Below are positions 44,133 through 53,458 of a DNA stretch of 64,000 nucleotides, in pieces. Each line of letters opens with the position of its first letter. The first letter of the stretch is position 1. The stretch is from Candidatus Anaerostipes avistercoris (GTDB lineage Bacteria > Bacillota > Clostridia > Lachnospirales > Lachnospiraceae): contig DWWD01000024.1 in the NCBI GenBank assembly GCA_019119895.1, forward strand, positions 1 to 64,000, read 5' to 3'. The notes under the pieces are model-generated. The model did no database searches. It was not told the origin of the DNA and worked only from the letters and a program-made list of their open reading frames with translations. The translations under genes were made by a program, and so were the position numbers.

Positions 44133-46019
44133 ATGAATAAAAAACAAAGGAAGATGCTGTTTCGGATTATAATTGCAGCGGTCTTTCTGATTGCATTGAA
44201 TTTTATTTCGGTTACGGGAGCCGTAAGATTTCTGCTGTATCTGATTCCGTATCTGGTGATCGGGTACGATATTTTGTTGAAGGCGCTGAAGGGGATCAAA
44301 AACCGTCAGATGTTTGATGAGAGTTTTCTGATGGCCGTGGCAACCATAGGAGCCATTGCTCTGGCGCTGTATGAAAAAAGCGGAGATTATACGGAAGCCA
44401 TTGCGGTCATGCTGTTTTATCAGATTGGCGAGTGGTTTCAGAGTTACGCAGTGGGAAAGAGCCGCAGAAATATCAGTGAGCTGATGGATATCCGGCCGGA
44501 TTATGCCAACATTGAGAGGGATGGAAAGCTGGAAAAAACAGATCCGGATGAAGTAGAAATCGGCAGCATCATTGTCGTACAGCCGGGTGAAAAAGTACCC
44601 ATTGACGGAATCGTGGAAAATGGAAGTTCCAGTCTGAATACAAGTGCGCTGACAGGTGAAAGCCTTCCGAGAGATGTGAAAGAAGGAGATGAGATTGTCA
44701 GCGGATGCATCAACATGACGGGAGTTTTAAAGATCCGTACGACGAAGGAATTCGGAGAATCTACAGTGTCTAAGATTCTGGACCTTGTGGAAAATGCCAG
44801 TTCCAGAAAGTCCAAATCTGAAGATTTTATTTCTAAATTTGCCCGCATTTATACGCCGGCTGTCTGTTATGCGGCGCTGGCACTGGCATTTCTGCCGCCG
44901 CTGGTGCGTATGCTGGGAATGGGTCTGGAAGCAGAATGGGGAACTTGGATTTACCGGGCACTGACGTTCCTGGTTATCAGCTGTCCGTGTGCTCTGGTTA
45001 TCAGCATACCGTTAAGCTTCTTTGCGGGAATCGGCGGAGCCAGCAATGCAGGCGTCCTGGTCAAGGGATCCAATTATCTGGAAACGCTTTCCCAGACGAA
45101 AATCGTGGTATTTGATAAAACAGGAACACTGACTCAGGGGGTTTTTGAGGTAAACGGTATCCATCATAATGAGATAGAAAACGAGAAACTGATAGAATAT
45201 GCGGCTCTTGCGGAGAGCGCCTCTTCCCATCCGATCAGCAAAAGTCTCCAGCGTGCTTATGGAAAAGAAATTGACCGCAGCCGTGTCAGCGATATTCGTG
45301 AAATCAGCGGAAATGGTGTTATTGCAAAAGTTGACGGACGGGAAATTGCCATAGGCAGCGACAAATTGATGAAACATCTTGGAATTTCATTTATCGGCTG
45401 CCATTCTGTGGGAACTATTCTGCATATGGCAGTGGATAAAAAATATGCCGGACATATCGTAATTTCTGATATTGTAAAACCGCAGGCAAAAGACGCAGTC
45501 CTTGAATTAAAGAAAGCCGGAATCAGCAAAACAGTAATGCTCACCGGAGATGCGAAAAAAGCAGCAGACCAGGTGGCAGAAGACTTGAATCTGGATGATG
45601 TATACAGTGAACTTCTGCCGGCGGATAAGGTAGAGAAAGTCGAGGAACTGCTGAAAAACAAGCCGGAAAAAGAGAAACTGGCCTTTGTAGGAGACGGCAT
45701 CAATGACGCGCCGGTGCTGCGCCGCGCGGATATTGGAATTGCCATGGGCGCCATGGGATCCGACGCGGCAATTGAAGCGGCCGATGTTGTGCTGATGGAT
45801 GATGATCCAATGCAGATTTCCAAAGCCATCAAAATTTCACGAAAGTGCCTCAGAATCGTTTATCAGAATATTGTGTTTGCCATCGGAATTAAACTGATCT
45901 GTCTCGTTCTGGGAGCTGTTGGAATCGCCAACATGTGGCTGGCAATTTTCGCAGATGTAGGTGTTATGATTCTTGCAGTTTTGAACGCCATCCGGGCTCT
46001 TTTTGTAAAAAAACTGTGA
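44133..46019 (+). CDS. Heavy-metal P1B-type ATPase (CadA/ZntA type)
   Basis: 628 residues with no N-terminal metal domain. The conserved elements are LNTSALTGESLPRDV, the membrane CPCAL motif (near residue 284), the phosphorylation site DKTGTLTQG (Asp328), the SSHPIS histidine and GDGINDAPVLRRADIG. CPCAL with this architecture points to export of Zn, Cd, Pb or Co. It works with the small HMA protein next door; the upstream ArsC fusion suggests a wider metal stress locus. Confidence 0.92.
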   Translation: MNKKQRKMLFRIIIAAVFLIALNFISVTGAVRFLLYLIPYLVIGYDILLKALKGIKNRQMFDESFLMAVATIGAIALALYEKSGDYTEAIAVMLFYQIGEWFQSYAVGKSRRNISELMDIRPDYANIERDGKLEKTDPDEVEIGSIIVVQPGEKVPIDGIVENGSSSLNTSALTGESLPRDVKEGDEIVSGCINMTGVLKIRTTKEFGESTVSKILDLVENASSRKSKSEDFISKFARIYTPAVCYAALALAFLPPLVRMLGMGLEAEWGTWIYRALTFLVISCPCALVISIPLSFFAGIGGASNAGVLVKGSNYLETLSQTKIVVFDKTGTLTQGVFEVNGIHHNEIENEKLIEYAALAESASSHPISKSLQRAYGKEIDRSRVSDIREISGNGVIAKVDGREIAIGSDKLMKHLGISFIGCHSVGTILHMAVDKKYAGHIVISDIVKPQAKDAVLELKKAGISKTVMLTGDAKKAADQVAEDLNLDDVYSELLPADKVEKVEELLKNKPEKEKLAFVGDGINDAPVLRRADIGIAMGAMGSDAAIEAADVVLMDDDPMQISKAIKISRKCLRIVYQNIVFAIGIKLICLVLGAVGIANMWLAIFADVGVMILAVLNAIRALFVKKL

Positions 46020-46026
46020 GAAACGA

Positions 46027-46086
46027 AGAGAGCGGCAGTCATTCCGTTCCTTCCATTGATATGATCAAAGTACCGCTTTCTTTTTA
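46027..46086 (+). terminator. Terminator after the P-type ATPase
   Basis: AGAGAGCGG pairs with CCGCTTTCT (one G-T) around a long loop and is followed by TTTTTAT. Confidence 0.6.
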
Positions 46087-46143
46087 TCTGAATTGAAAAA
46101 ACAGTATTGACATGATGTCAGAATAGAAAGGATGGTAACGATC

Positions 46144-46663
46144 ATGAAGAAAAATATTGGTTCTATGTTAGCGCTTTATCCGACGCCGACAGTTGTTGTC
46201 GGAGCGATGTTATATCAATGATATCATCAAGGCTGCCGGTAAATTATCTGTAAATATTGTCGATGAAGGAATGCTTCCTGAGGCGGATTATGTGGGATCC
46301 GCAAGCGGCGCCAAAGTGGATAAATCAGGTGTCTTTGAATTTGAAACCGGTGAAGCAGAAACGCCGATCATCGAGAAAGCACCTCTGACCATGGAGTGTA
46401 CCGTTGTGGACGTATATGAAACGAAAGGTTTTGAAAGTTTTATTTGTATGATTGACAATACTTATGTAGAAGAAGAACATTTGAATGAGGATGGAAAAAT
46501 TAATTATCAGACATTAAAGCCGGTATTATTTGAGTTCCCAACGTATGAATATCTGAGAACCGGTGAGGTCATCGGAAAATGCCTTTCCTTTAAAAAGGAT
46601 CCGCAGAAAGAAGATCATAAAATGAGTACAGTTCAGATGCCGGAGACAAGCAATCGGATTTGA
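46144..46663 (+). pseudogene. Flavin-reductase-like (flavoredoxin) gene with internal deletion and frame change
   Basis: A frame from ATG 46144 reads MKKNIGSMLALYPTPTVVVG.. then stops after 25 codons, while a second frame (46193 onward) carries the rest of the same family (KLSVNIVDEGMLPEADYVGS to the end). The flavin-binding middle, about 35-40 residues, is missing at the join. The gene is broken, though the remainder may still be made. The ORF-track piece starts on a TTG with no good ribosome site. Confidence 0.75.
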
Positions 46664-46757
46664 CGGACTTTTGACAACTGGTATAATAAGAATAAACTGC
46701 ACAGGATGACAGGCGGAATGTGCGTAAATGATACATGCAAAGAAAGAGGAGAACTAT

Positions 46758-47387
46758 ATGCCAAGAGGATCAAAAGAATTAACGCAGTCAAGAAAAGAGG
46801 AAATCATCAATGCCTGCGCGCAGCTGTATGAGACGATGAATTTTAAGGATATTACACTGAAAGAAATCGGGAAGAAAACTTCTTTTTCCCGCACGTCCAT
46901 TTATAACTATTTCCAGACGAAAGAGGAAATTTTTCTGGCGCTGCTGCAGAGAGAATATGAACTCTGGGTGAAGGATCTGGAAACTATGATGCAGGAACAT
47001 GAGACAATGTCGGCCGGGGTTTTTGCGGACTGTCTGGCGAATACACTGGAAAAGCGGGAACGCCTCTTAAAGATTATGTCCATGAATCACTATGATCTGG
47101 AAGAGAACTGCAGACTGGAAAATCTTACATCGTTCAAGATATCCTATGGCAATTCCATGAAGACAGTGCGCCGCTGCCTGGAGAAATATTTCCCGAAAAT
47201 GACCCGGAAAGATACGCAGGAATTTATCTATGCTTTTTTCCCATTCCTGTTTGGAGTGTATCCATATACCGTCGTATCGGAAAAACAAAAAGAAGCCATG
47301 CGGCTGGCGGATGCTGACTATGTGTTTTTTTCCATTTATGAAATTACAAACACCATGATCCTGAAACTGCTGCAGGGATGGCAGTGA
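46758..47387 (+). CDS. TetR-family transcriptional regulator
   Basis: 209 residues. The N-terminal TetR helix-turn-helix is ITLKEIGKKTSFSRTSIYNYFQTKEEIFLALL. The C-terminal ligand domain is unassigned. The start is placed behind AGAGGAG, 10 codons inside the ORF-track call. It may control the neighbouring broken flavin-reductase gene or the EamA transporter, or genes elsewhere. Confidence 0.87.
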   Translation: MPRGSKELTQSRKEEIINACAQLYETMNFKDITLKEIGKKTSFSRTSIYNYFQTKEEIFLALLQREYELWVKDLETMMQEHETMSAGVFADCLANTLEKRERLLKIMSMNHYDLEENCRLENLTSFKISYGNSMKTVRRCLEKYFPKMTRKDTQEFIYAFFPFLFGVYPYTVVSEKQKEAMRLADADYVFFSIYEITNTMILKLLQGWQ

Positions 47388-47411
47388 AAATTTAAGATAG
47401 AAGATTCAGAG

Positions 47412-47461
47412 AAATCCACCGAAGGACAGAGAAAATATGCTGCCCTGACGGTGGATTTTTT
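47412..47461 (+). terminator. Terminator after the TetR gene
   Basis: AAATCCACCG pairs perfectly with CGGTGGATTT and is followed by TTT; the loop is 27 bases. Confidence 0.75.
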
Positions 47462-47556
47462 GCGATTGTTTATAAATTGTTTAAAAAATCCACAGTAAGT
47501 TATTAAATATGCATTTTAAAATGAGGGAAGAATAAAAAAGAAAGAAGGAATAATGT

Positions 47557-47973
47557 ATGTGGCTTATGTATGCGGCGGGATCTGCATTCTTTGCGGGGAT
47601 TACGTCTATTCTTGCAAAATGCGGGATCCGCAGGACGGATTCCACTGTGGCAACGGCTGTGCGAACCGCAGTGGTGTTGATTTTTTCCTGGCTGATTGCC
47701 GGAATTGCCGGATCTGTGGATCAGGTCAGATCCATTGACGGGAAGACACTTGGTTTTCTGATTCTGTCAGGAATCGCAACGGGAGCTTCCTGGCTGTGCT
47801 ATTACCGGGCACTTCAGGATGGACCGACCAGTGTGGTGGCGCCGGTTGATAAGCTGAGTGTGCTGGTGACTGTGCTGTTCTCTTATGCTGTGTTTGGAGA
47901 GACATTAAGCAGGAAAACCGGCACAGGGCTGGTGCTTTTGACAGTGGGAACCGTGGCAATGGCATTTTTTTAG
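47557..47973 (+). CDS. EamA-domain small membrane transporter
   Basis: 138 residues with five hydrophobic segments, a single EamA unit (SGIATGASWLCYYRALQDGPTS, then VFGETLSRKTGTGLVLLTVG). Most EamA proteins hold two such repeats; the single-unit form would work as a dimer, like small multidrug resistance proteins. The substrate is unknown. Confidence 0.82.
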   Translation: MWLMYAAGSAFFAGITSILAKCGIRRTDSTVATAVRTAVVLIFSWLIAGIAGSVDQVRSIDGKTLGFLILSGIATGASWLCYYRALQDGPTSVVAPVDKLSVLVTVLFSYAVFGETLSRKTGTGLVLLTVGTVAMAFF

Positions 47974-48057
47974 TCAGGTATCCGGTGGAAAGAAAATTTT
48001 CATTGTGTTAGAATAAGGAAATAGATAAAAAAATTAGCAAACGGAAAGGGAAAAGGT

Positions 48058-48621
48058 ATGAAAAGGAAACATCAAATACTGACGATTCCGAATCTGATGT
48101 CGTTATTTCGGTTATGCCTGATTCCGCTGATTGTGTGGCTGTACCATGAGAAGGAAATGTACGGTCTTGCGGCTTTTGCTCTTGTGATTTCCGGAATAAC
48201 AGATGTTGCAGATGGAATCGTGGCACGGCGTTTTGATATGGTAAGTGATTTTGGAAAAGCGTTTGATCCGGTGGCAGACAAATTGACCCAGTTTGCGATG
48301 CTGGTCTGTCTGGCCGTACGGTTTCAGTGGATCCTGGTGCCGATGTGTCTGATCCTGGTCAAGGAGATCATGACCGGAATTCTGAAAGTGATTGTCATCC
48401 GCAGGACAGGAATCGTAGAAGGAGCGGACTGGCATGGGAAGGCGACGACAGTGCTGCTTTATATCACGATTTTTCTCCATCTTGCATGGTATGATATTCC
48501 GGATGTCTGGTCTATCACTTTGACGGCATTGTGTACGGTGATGATGGTAATTTCTTTTGTTCTGTATGGAATACGGAATTTAAGAATTTTGAAGGAACAG
48601 AAAATACATAAAAATACCTGA
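48058..48621 (+). CDS. CDP-alcohol phosphatidyltransferase (PgsA-like)
   Basis: 187 residues, integral membrane. The CDP-alcohol phosphotransferase signature is present (ITDVADGIVARRFDMVSDFGKAFDPVADK, of the form DGx2ARx8Gx3Dx3D). It most resembles phosphatidylglycerophosphate synthase, which joins CDP-diacylglycerol and glycerol 3-phosphate. At this length it may be one of several paralogues, so the product is not certain. Confidence 0.86.
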   Translation: MKRKHQILTIPNLMSLFRLCLIPLIVWLYHEKEMYGLAAFALVISGITDVADGIVARRFDMVSDFGKAFDPVADKLTQFAMLVCLAVRFQWILVPMCLILVKEIMTGILKVIVIRRTGIVEGADWHGKATTVLLYITIFLHLAWYDIPDVWSITLTALCTVMMVISFVLYGIRNLRILKEQKIHKNT

Positions 48622-48721
48622 AGATTTACCATATGAATGTTTAAGATTTACCGCTGAAAGGAATCTAGTAAAATGCTACCATTTGAACAGTAACAGAAAA
48701 TGGTCAGAAAGGACAATAAAT

Positions 48722-48862
48722 ATGAAGCAATGGTCAGAAAAATTTTATCACCTTTATTTTCAGGCGGTACAGATCAGCATTTCCAACTGGTTTGAAGTGG
48801 ATATCAATGAAAAACACCGAAAAGCGTATCGGGATTATTTGGAATCCATGGAATCAGAATAA
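48722..48862 (+). CDS. Small hypothetical protein, 46 residues
   Basis: The frame MKQWSEKFYHLYFQAVQISI.. ends ESMESE and begins behind AAAGGAC at a fair distance. It is too short for the ORF track and no family is recognised. The amphipathic first half could associate with membranes. It has its own terminator at 48887. Confidence 0.45.
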   Translation: MKQWSEKFYHLYFQAVQISISNWFEVDINEKHRKAYRDYLESMESE

Positions 48863-48886
48863 AAAGAAAAAAGAGAATTATGCAAT

Positions 48887-48933
48887 ACAGCGATTGGCGC
48901 GCAGTATCATCTGCAGACCGGTCGCTGTTTTTC
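48887..48933 (+). terminator. Terminator before the LysR gene
   Basis: ACAGCGA pairs with TCGCTGT, with an inner GCGCAG/CTGC stem, and is followed by TTTTCTT. Confidence 0.65.
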
Positions 48934-48986
48934 TTATTATGCAAAATTCATGAAACGTGGTATCATCTAAAAGAAGGAGTGAATCT

Positions 48987-49853
48987 ATGGAATTACGAGT
49001 TTTAAAATATTTTTTAATGGCAGCAAGAGAAGAAAATATTACAAAAGCGGCAAATCTTCTGCATATTACGCAGCCGACTCTTTCGAGACAGCTGATGCAG
49101 CTGGAAGAAGAACTGGGGGTAAAACTGTTCCATCGGGGGAAATATCACATCGTTTTGACAGATGAGGGAATGCTGTTAAGGCGCCGGGCCCAGGAAATGA
49201 TCGAGCTGGAAGAGAAAACGAAACGGGAATTTTCCAAAGATGAAGCCCAGCTGGCCGGAGAAATTGCCATTGGATGCGGAGAGACAAGGAATATGACCTT
49301 CCTCTCTAAGAAAATGGCGGAATTCCGCAGGCTACACCCTCTGGTTCACTATGACATATACAGCGCCACAGCGGATGATATCAAGGAGCGGATGGAGAAA
49401 GGAATTCTTGATATTGCGCTTTTGATGGAGCCGGTTGATATAGGAAAATATGAATTTGTTCGTATGCCTCAGAGAGAACACTGGGGTGCCCTGGTCTGTG
49501 CGGATTCACCGCTGGCGGACAAAGAAACGCTTTCCCCTGATGATCTGGCAGGACAGCCCATCATTATTGCAAAACGAGAAAGTGTACAGAACGAGCTGGC
49601 AAACTGGTTTGGAGATACTTATGATAAGATGGAGATTGCGGCAACTTATAATCTGATCTTAAATGCGGCCAATATGGTCAGAAACGGAGTCGGAGCGGCG
49701 CTCTGTTTTCAGATGGACAACCGGTACGGTGATCTGAGGTTTATACCGCTCAGACCGAGACTGGAAACAGGAGCAGTGCTTGCATGGAAGAAGAATCAGA
49801 CATTTTCTGAAACGTCGTCCCAATTCATTCAATTTATTAAAAATTCTTTTTAG
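48987..49853 (+). CDS. LysR-family transcriptional regulator
   Basis: 288 residues. The N-terminal winged helix reads NITKAANLLHITQPTLSRQL, followed by a type 2 periplasmic-like sensor domain. It starts at the ATG behind AAGGAG, 10 codons inside the ORF-track frame. It reads toward the MerR and aldo/keto reductase genes in the same direction and may control them, though LysR targets are more often divergent. Confidence 0.88.
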   Translation: MELRVLKYFLMAAREENITKAANLLHITQPTLSRQLMQLEEELGVKLFHRGKYHIVLTDEGMLLRRRAQEMIELEEKTKREFSKDEAQLAGEIAIGCGETRNMTFLSKKMAEFRRLHPLVHYDIYSATADDIKERMEKGILDIALLMEPVDIGKYEFVRMPQREHWGALVCADSPLADKETLSPDDLAGQPIIIAKRESVQNELANWFGDTYDKMEIAATYNLILNAANMVRNGVGAALCFQMDNRYGDLRFIPLRPRLETGAVLAWKKNQTFSETSSQFIQFIKNSF

Positions 49854-49951
49854 GCATGTTCAAGGATTCTGACAGGGTATTAGACATGTCCCGAACTTAA
49901 GGGTTACAATACATCATAGAAGGAAATGATGATAAAGGAAAGGACGGGGCA

Positions 49952-50320
49952 ATGACGATAGAGGAAGCCAGTGAACGCTACAATATTCCCATGAAGATTT
50001 TAAAGGAATATGAAGAATGGGGATTATGTGGAGCAGTAAAGAAAGTAATGGGAGCGTGGCACTATGATGATTCAGATTTGGAAAAACTGAGTCTGATCAT
50101 GACGCTCCATGACGTGGGCTTTACGACCCAGGAGGTGGAAGCTTATATGCGGCTGTTCCTGGATGAAAATGGAACAGGGGAACAGCAGATGGAGATGCTG
50201 CACAGACAGCGGGACAATGTGCTGGACGAAATCCATTTCAGAGAGAAACAGCTGGAGCGGCTGGATTATCTCCGTCATGAAATCCGCAGAGAAATGAACC
50301 ATGAACAAGAAGAAAAATAG
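49952..50320 (+). CDS. MerR-family transcriptional regulator
   Basis: 122 residues. The N-terminal MerR-like HTH (MTIEEASERYNIPMKILKEY, with the DVGFTTQEVEAYM segment) is followed by a coiled coil (residues about 85-118). There is no metal cysteine set, so it answers a small molecule or redox state. It lies 15 bases upstream of the aldo/keto reductase gene and is surely its regulator or partner in one transcript. Confidence 0.83.
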   Translation: MTIEEASERYNIPMKILKEYEEWGLCGAVKKVMGAWHYDDSDLEKLSLIMTLHDVGFTTQEVEAYMRLFLDENGTGEQQMEMLHRQRDNVLDEIHFREKQLERLDYLRHEIRREMNHEQEEK

Positions 50321-50335
50321 AAAGGGGATTCGATC

Positions 50336-51376
50336 ATGAAGTATACAAAACTTGGAAATTCAGATTTGAATGTATCCCGGATCTGTATGGGCTGTATGGG
50401 ATTCGGCGACGCACAGCACGGACAGCATACGTGGACGATTGATGAGGAACATTCCAGGGAAATTATTAAAAGAGGACTGGAGTTAGGCGTTAATTTCTTT
50501 GATACGGCGATTGCTTACCAGAGCGGAACCAGTGAACAGTATCTGGGCAGAGCGCTGAAAGATTTCGCAAAACGGGATGACGTAGTGGTAGCGACGAAGT
50601 TTCTGCCGAGAACCCAGGAAGAAATCGCAGAAGGAATCAGCGGACAGCAGCATATTGAAAGGATGCTGAATCAGAGCCTCAGCAATCTTGGAATGGATCA
50701 TGTAGATTTGTATATTTACCACATGTGGGATTATGAGACTCCCCTTTATGACATTATGGAAGGTCTGAACCGCATGGTACAGGCAGGAAAGACAAGATAT
50801 ATCGGCATTTCCAACTGTTTCGCCTGGCAGCTGGCGAAGGCAAATGCTCTGGCGGAAAAAGAAGGATTTGCCAAATTTGTTTCCATTCAGGGACATTACA
50901 ACCTGATTTTCAGGGAAGAAGAAAGAGAAATGGTGCCTTTCTGCCGAGAGGAAAACATCGCGCTGACACCGTACAGTTCTCTGGCGGGAGGAAAACTGTC
51001 CAAACGTCCGGGAGAAACTTCCAAGAGACAGAAGGAAGACGAATACGCGCATTTCAAATATGACGCAACGGCGCAGCAGGATGACGCGGTGATTCGCAGA
51101 GTCATGGAAATTGCGGATAAACGAGAGGTTTCCATGACAGAAGTTGCTCTTGCATGGCTGATTTCAAAGGTGACATCTCCGGTTGTAGGCGCCACAAAAA
51201 TGCATCATATCGAAGGCGCTGCGAAAGCAGTGGATCTGGAATTAACTCCGGAAGAAACCGCATATCTGGAAGAACCATACGTACCGCACCGGCTGGTGGG
51301 CGTTATGGCGCAGAATACACAGGCAGCGGCGAAAGAAGATCATGTATGGTCAACCGGAGACCAGGAAATCAAATAG
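50336..51376 (+). CDS. Aldo/keto reductase
   Basis: 346 residues of the AKR fold. The catalytic tetrad is visible: Asp (NFFDTAIAY), Tyr in the same segment, Lys (VVATKF) and His (DLYIYHMWD). It reduces aldehydes or ketones with NADPH. The start is behind AAAGGGG, and it is co-transcribed with the MerR gene. The natural substrate is unknown. Confidence 0.9.
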   Translation: MKYTKLGNSDLNVSRICMGCMGFGDAQHGQHTWTIDEEHSREIIKRGLELGVNFFDTAIAYQSGTSEQYLGRALKDFAKRDDVVVATKFLPRTQEEIAEGISGQQHIERMLNQSLSNLGMDHVDLYIYHMWDYETPLYDIMEGLNRMVQAGKTRYIGISNCFAWQLAKANALAEKEGFAKFVSIQGHYNLIFREEEREMVPFCREENIALTPYSSLAGGKLSKRPGETSKRQKEDEYAHFKYDATAQQDDAVIRRVMEIADKREVSMTEVALAWLISKVTSPVVGATKMHHIEGAAKAVDLELTPEETAYLEEPYVPHRLVGVMAQNTQAAAKEDHVWSTGDQEIK

Positions 51377-51391
51377 AGACAATGACAGAGT

Positions 51392-52033
51392 ATGCACGCC
51401 GGTTATAGAACCCCTGTGATATTTGCATTGTACTTTACTCTGCCGGGATACCAGGGATTATATTTCCAGGGGGTGGCAGAGAATATCAAGACAGAAGATT
51501 TTGGATTTACGGCACAGGATTATATATCAGATATGATCATTGTCGCGCCGCAGCTGAGCGACTGGGAGGAGACCTCAGCCGATCAGACCATTGCCCTGGT
51601 GGAATATTTCATCGATCATTACAATATTGATACATCCAGAGTTTATGCCAGCGGATATTCCGGCGGCGGAGAGACGATGTCTCTGGTCATGGGAAAACGG
51701 CCGGATCTTTTTACAGCCTATCTTCAGTGCAGCTCTCAATGGGATGGAGACTATGACGCAGCTGTAAAAAGCCGGACGCCGGTTTATTTCGTCGTAGGAG
51801 AAGATGATGAATATTATGGATCAGAACCGTCCAGGGAAGCATATCAGAAACTGCATGATCTGTATGAAGAAGAAGGACTTTCCGATGATGAGATTGATGA
51901 TCTTCTGGTTTTGGATATCAAAGATCAGAATTATTTTGATGAAGGCGGCGTGGAAAATCAGCACGGAGGAGGCGGACAGCTTTTCTCCAGGGATAAAGAT
52001 ATTATGGGATGGCTGTTTAGCCAGAAGAAATAA
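51392..52033 (+). pseudogene. N-terminally truncated alpha/beta-hydrolase (esterase/peptidase-like)
   Basis: 213 codons. The catalytic serine motif GYSGGGE, the aspartate in VVGEDDEYYG and a late histidine (QHGGGGQLF) are intact, but the family normally has a signal peptide and about 70 more residues before the TLPGYQGLYFQG strand. The frame begins only 15 bases after the aldo/keto reductase stop, with no ribosome site, which suggests a deletion joined the two. It may be silent. Confidence 0.6.
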
Positions 52034-52035
52034 GG

Positions 52036-52078
52036 AAAACGGGAATTTTAAGGTCAGATTCTTAAAATCCCCGTTTTT
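52036..52078. terminator. Terminator between the hydrolase remnant and the MetE-like gene
   Basis: AAAACGGGAATTTTAAG pairs with CTTAAAATCCCCGTTTTT (one mismatch) around an 8-base loop. It serves convergent genes. Confidence 0.85.
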
Positions 52079-52130
52079 ATGATTTCCTTACTATATTAGG
52101 TGAAAGAGTTTTTGCTGCTATAACAGCAGG

Positions 52131-53249
52131 TTACTGTACGCCCCAGACTTCTTCAGCGATTTCTTTGACCAGCTGTAATTTTGCCCACTGCTCTTCTTCT
52201 GTCAGCTTGTTTCCAATCTCACAGGAAGCGAATCCGCACTGCGGGCTTAAGTATAGACGGTCCAGAGGAACATATTTTGCTGCCTCGTGGATTCTTGCGA
52301 TCACTGCCTCTTTGTCTTCCAGAATAGGAGACTTGGTTGTGATCAGTCCCAGTACGACTTTCTTGTGGTCCGGTACATATTGAAGCGGCTCGAATCCGCC
52401 GGAGCGCTCATCATCATATTCCAGATAGTAAGCATCTACATTCTCGCGGGAGAACAGAGTCTCCGCGATCGGATCATAGGCTCCGCTGCTGAAGAAAGTA
52501 GAGTGATAGTTTCCGCGGCAGACATGAGTGGTTACCACAAGATCTTCCGGTTTGTTTTCCAGCGCCAGATTATTGACCGCCAGAAGCTGTTCCATGGTGC
52601 CTTTGATATAATCGTTCACTTCTTTATTTTCATTTTCTTCGTCTGACATGCAGAGTCCCCAGGAACAGTCGTCAAACTGGAGATTGCGGCATCCGGCATC
52701 GTACAGGTCGCGGATCACTTTCTGATAGGCTTTTGCGATATCAACGATCAGTTCCTCATCTGTCGGATAAAAAGTTCTGGTGGATTCCAGATTGTCAGGC
52801 ACGATCATCTGTAAAAAGAACTGTGCCGGTGCAGGAATGGTCTGTTTTGCCACAGTATTTTCATCTTCCAGCGCCTTTACGAACTTAAAATGATCCACAA
52901 ACGGGTGGTGCCCGGCAGAGATTTTTCCAACCAGATAAGTATCGTCGATCAGGGCAGGTTCCCCGTGGAAGGCGATTCCTTTTTCTGTTTTGTGATGTTC
53001 CACGCCGTTGAATCCCCACATGAAATCAAGGTGCCATGTGGCTCTGCGGAATTCTCCATCTGTGATTACATGATATCCGGTTTCTTTCTGTTTTTTGACC
53101 AAATCTAAGATGCATTGATCTTCTATTTTATGGAGTTCATCTTCTGAAATTTTTCCGTTTTCAAAATCGGCTCTCGCATTCTTTAAAGCTTCCGGTCTTA
53201 AGAAACTTCCAACATAGTCATAACGAAATGGTGTCTGTAATGTGCTCAT
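52131..53249 (-). CDS. Methionine synthase-like protein (MetE C-terminal domain family)
   Basis: 372 residues corresponding to the C-terminal zinc domain of cobalamin-independent methionine synthase (YxjG/YxjH type), without the N-terminal folate half. TDGEFRRATWHLDFMWGF lies near the start. Zinc-site residues are in LVVTTHVCRGNYHS and the late LYLSPQCGFAS. It would transfer a methyl group to homocysteine from a non-folate donor or a partner protein. The start is placed behind AGGAGG, 32 codons inside the ORF-track call. No S-box or T-box was recognised upstream. Confidence 0.87.
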   Translation of the reverse strand: MSTLQTPFRYDYVGSFLRPEALKNARADFENGKISEDELHKIEDQCILDLVKKQKETGYHVITDGEFRRATWHLDFMWGFNGVEHHKTEKGIAFHGEPALIDDTYLVGKISAGHHPFVDHFKFVKALEDENTVAKQTIPAPAQFFLQMIVPDNLESTRTFYPTDEELIVDIAKAYQKVIRDLYDAGCRNLQFDDCSWGLCMSDEENENKEVNDYIKGTMEQLLAVNNLALENKPEDLVVTTHVCRGNYHSTFFSSGAYDPIAETLFSRENVDAYYLEYDDERSGGFEPLQYVPDHKKVVLGLITTKSPILEDKEAVIARIHEAAKYVPLDRLYLSPQCGFASCEIGNKLTEEEQWAKLQLVKEIAEEVWGVQ

Positions 53250-53458
53250 ATTTTTTGCCTCCTGAAATGTTCTTTGTCTTGTCTGGTTAGTATCATAGCA
53301 GATGAGGGGGATCCTGTATAATACTGAAAAACAGGGGCTGGTCATAGGATGAAGTTATAACAGTATTTTTTGATCCACAGAAATAGTATAAAAAGGGCAG
53401 ATATTCATGGTATACTTACAAGGAAAAACAGGATTTACAGCAAGGAGGATATCAGAAA

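Noticed and set aside
53250-53458. SAM or T-box riboswitch upstream of the MetE-like gene
   Set aside because: Neither the S-box core nor a T-box TGGNACC motif was found in the 210-base divergent region.
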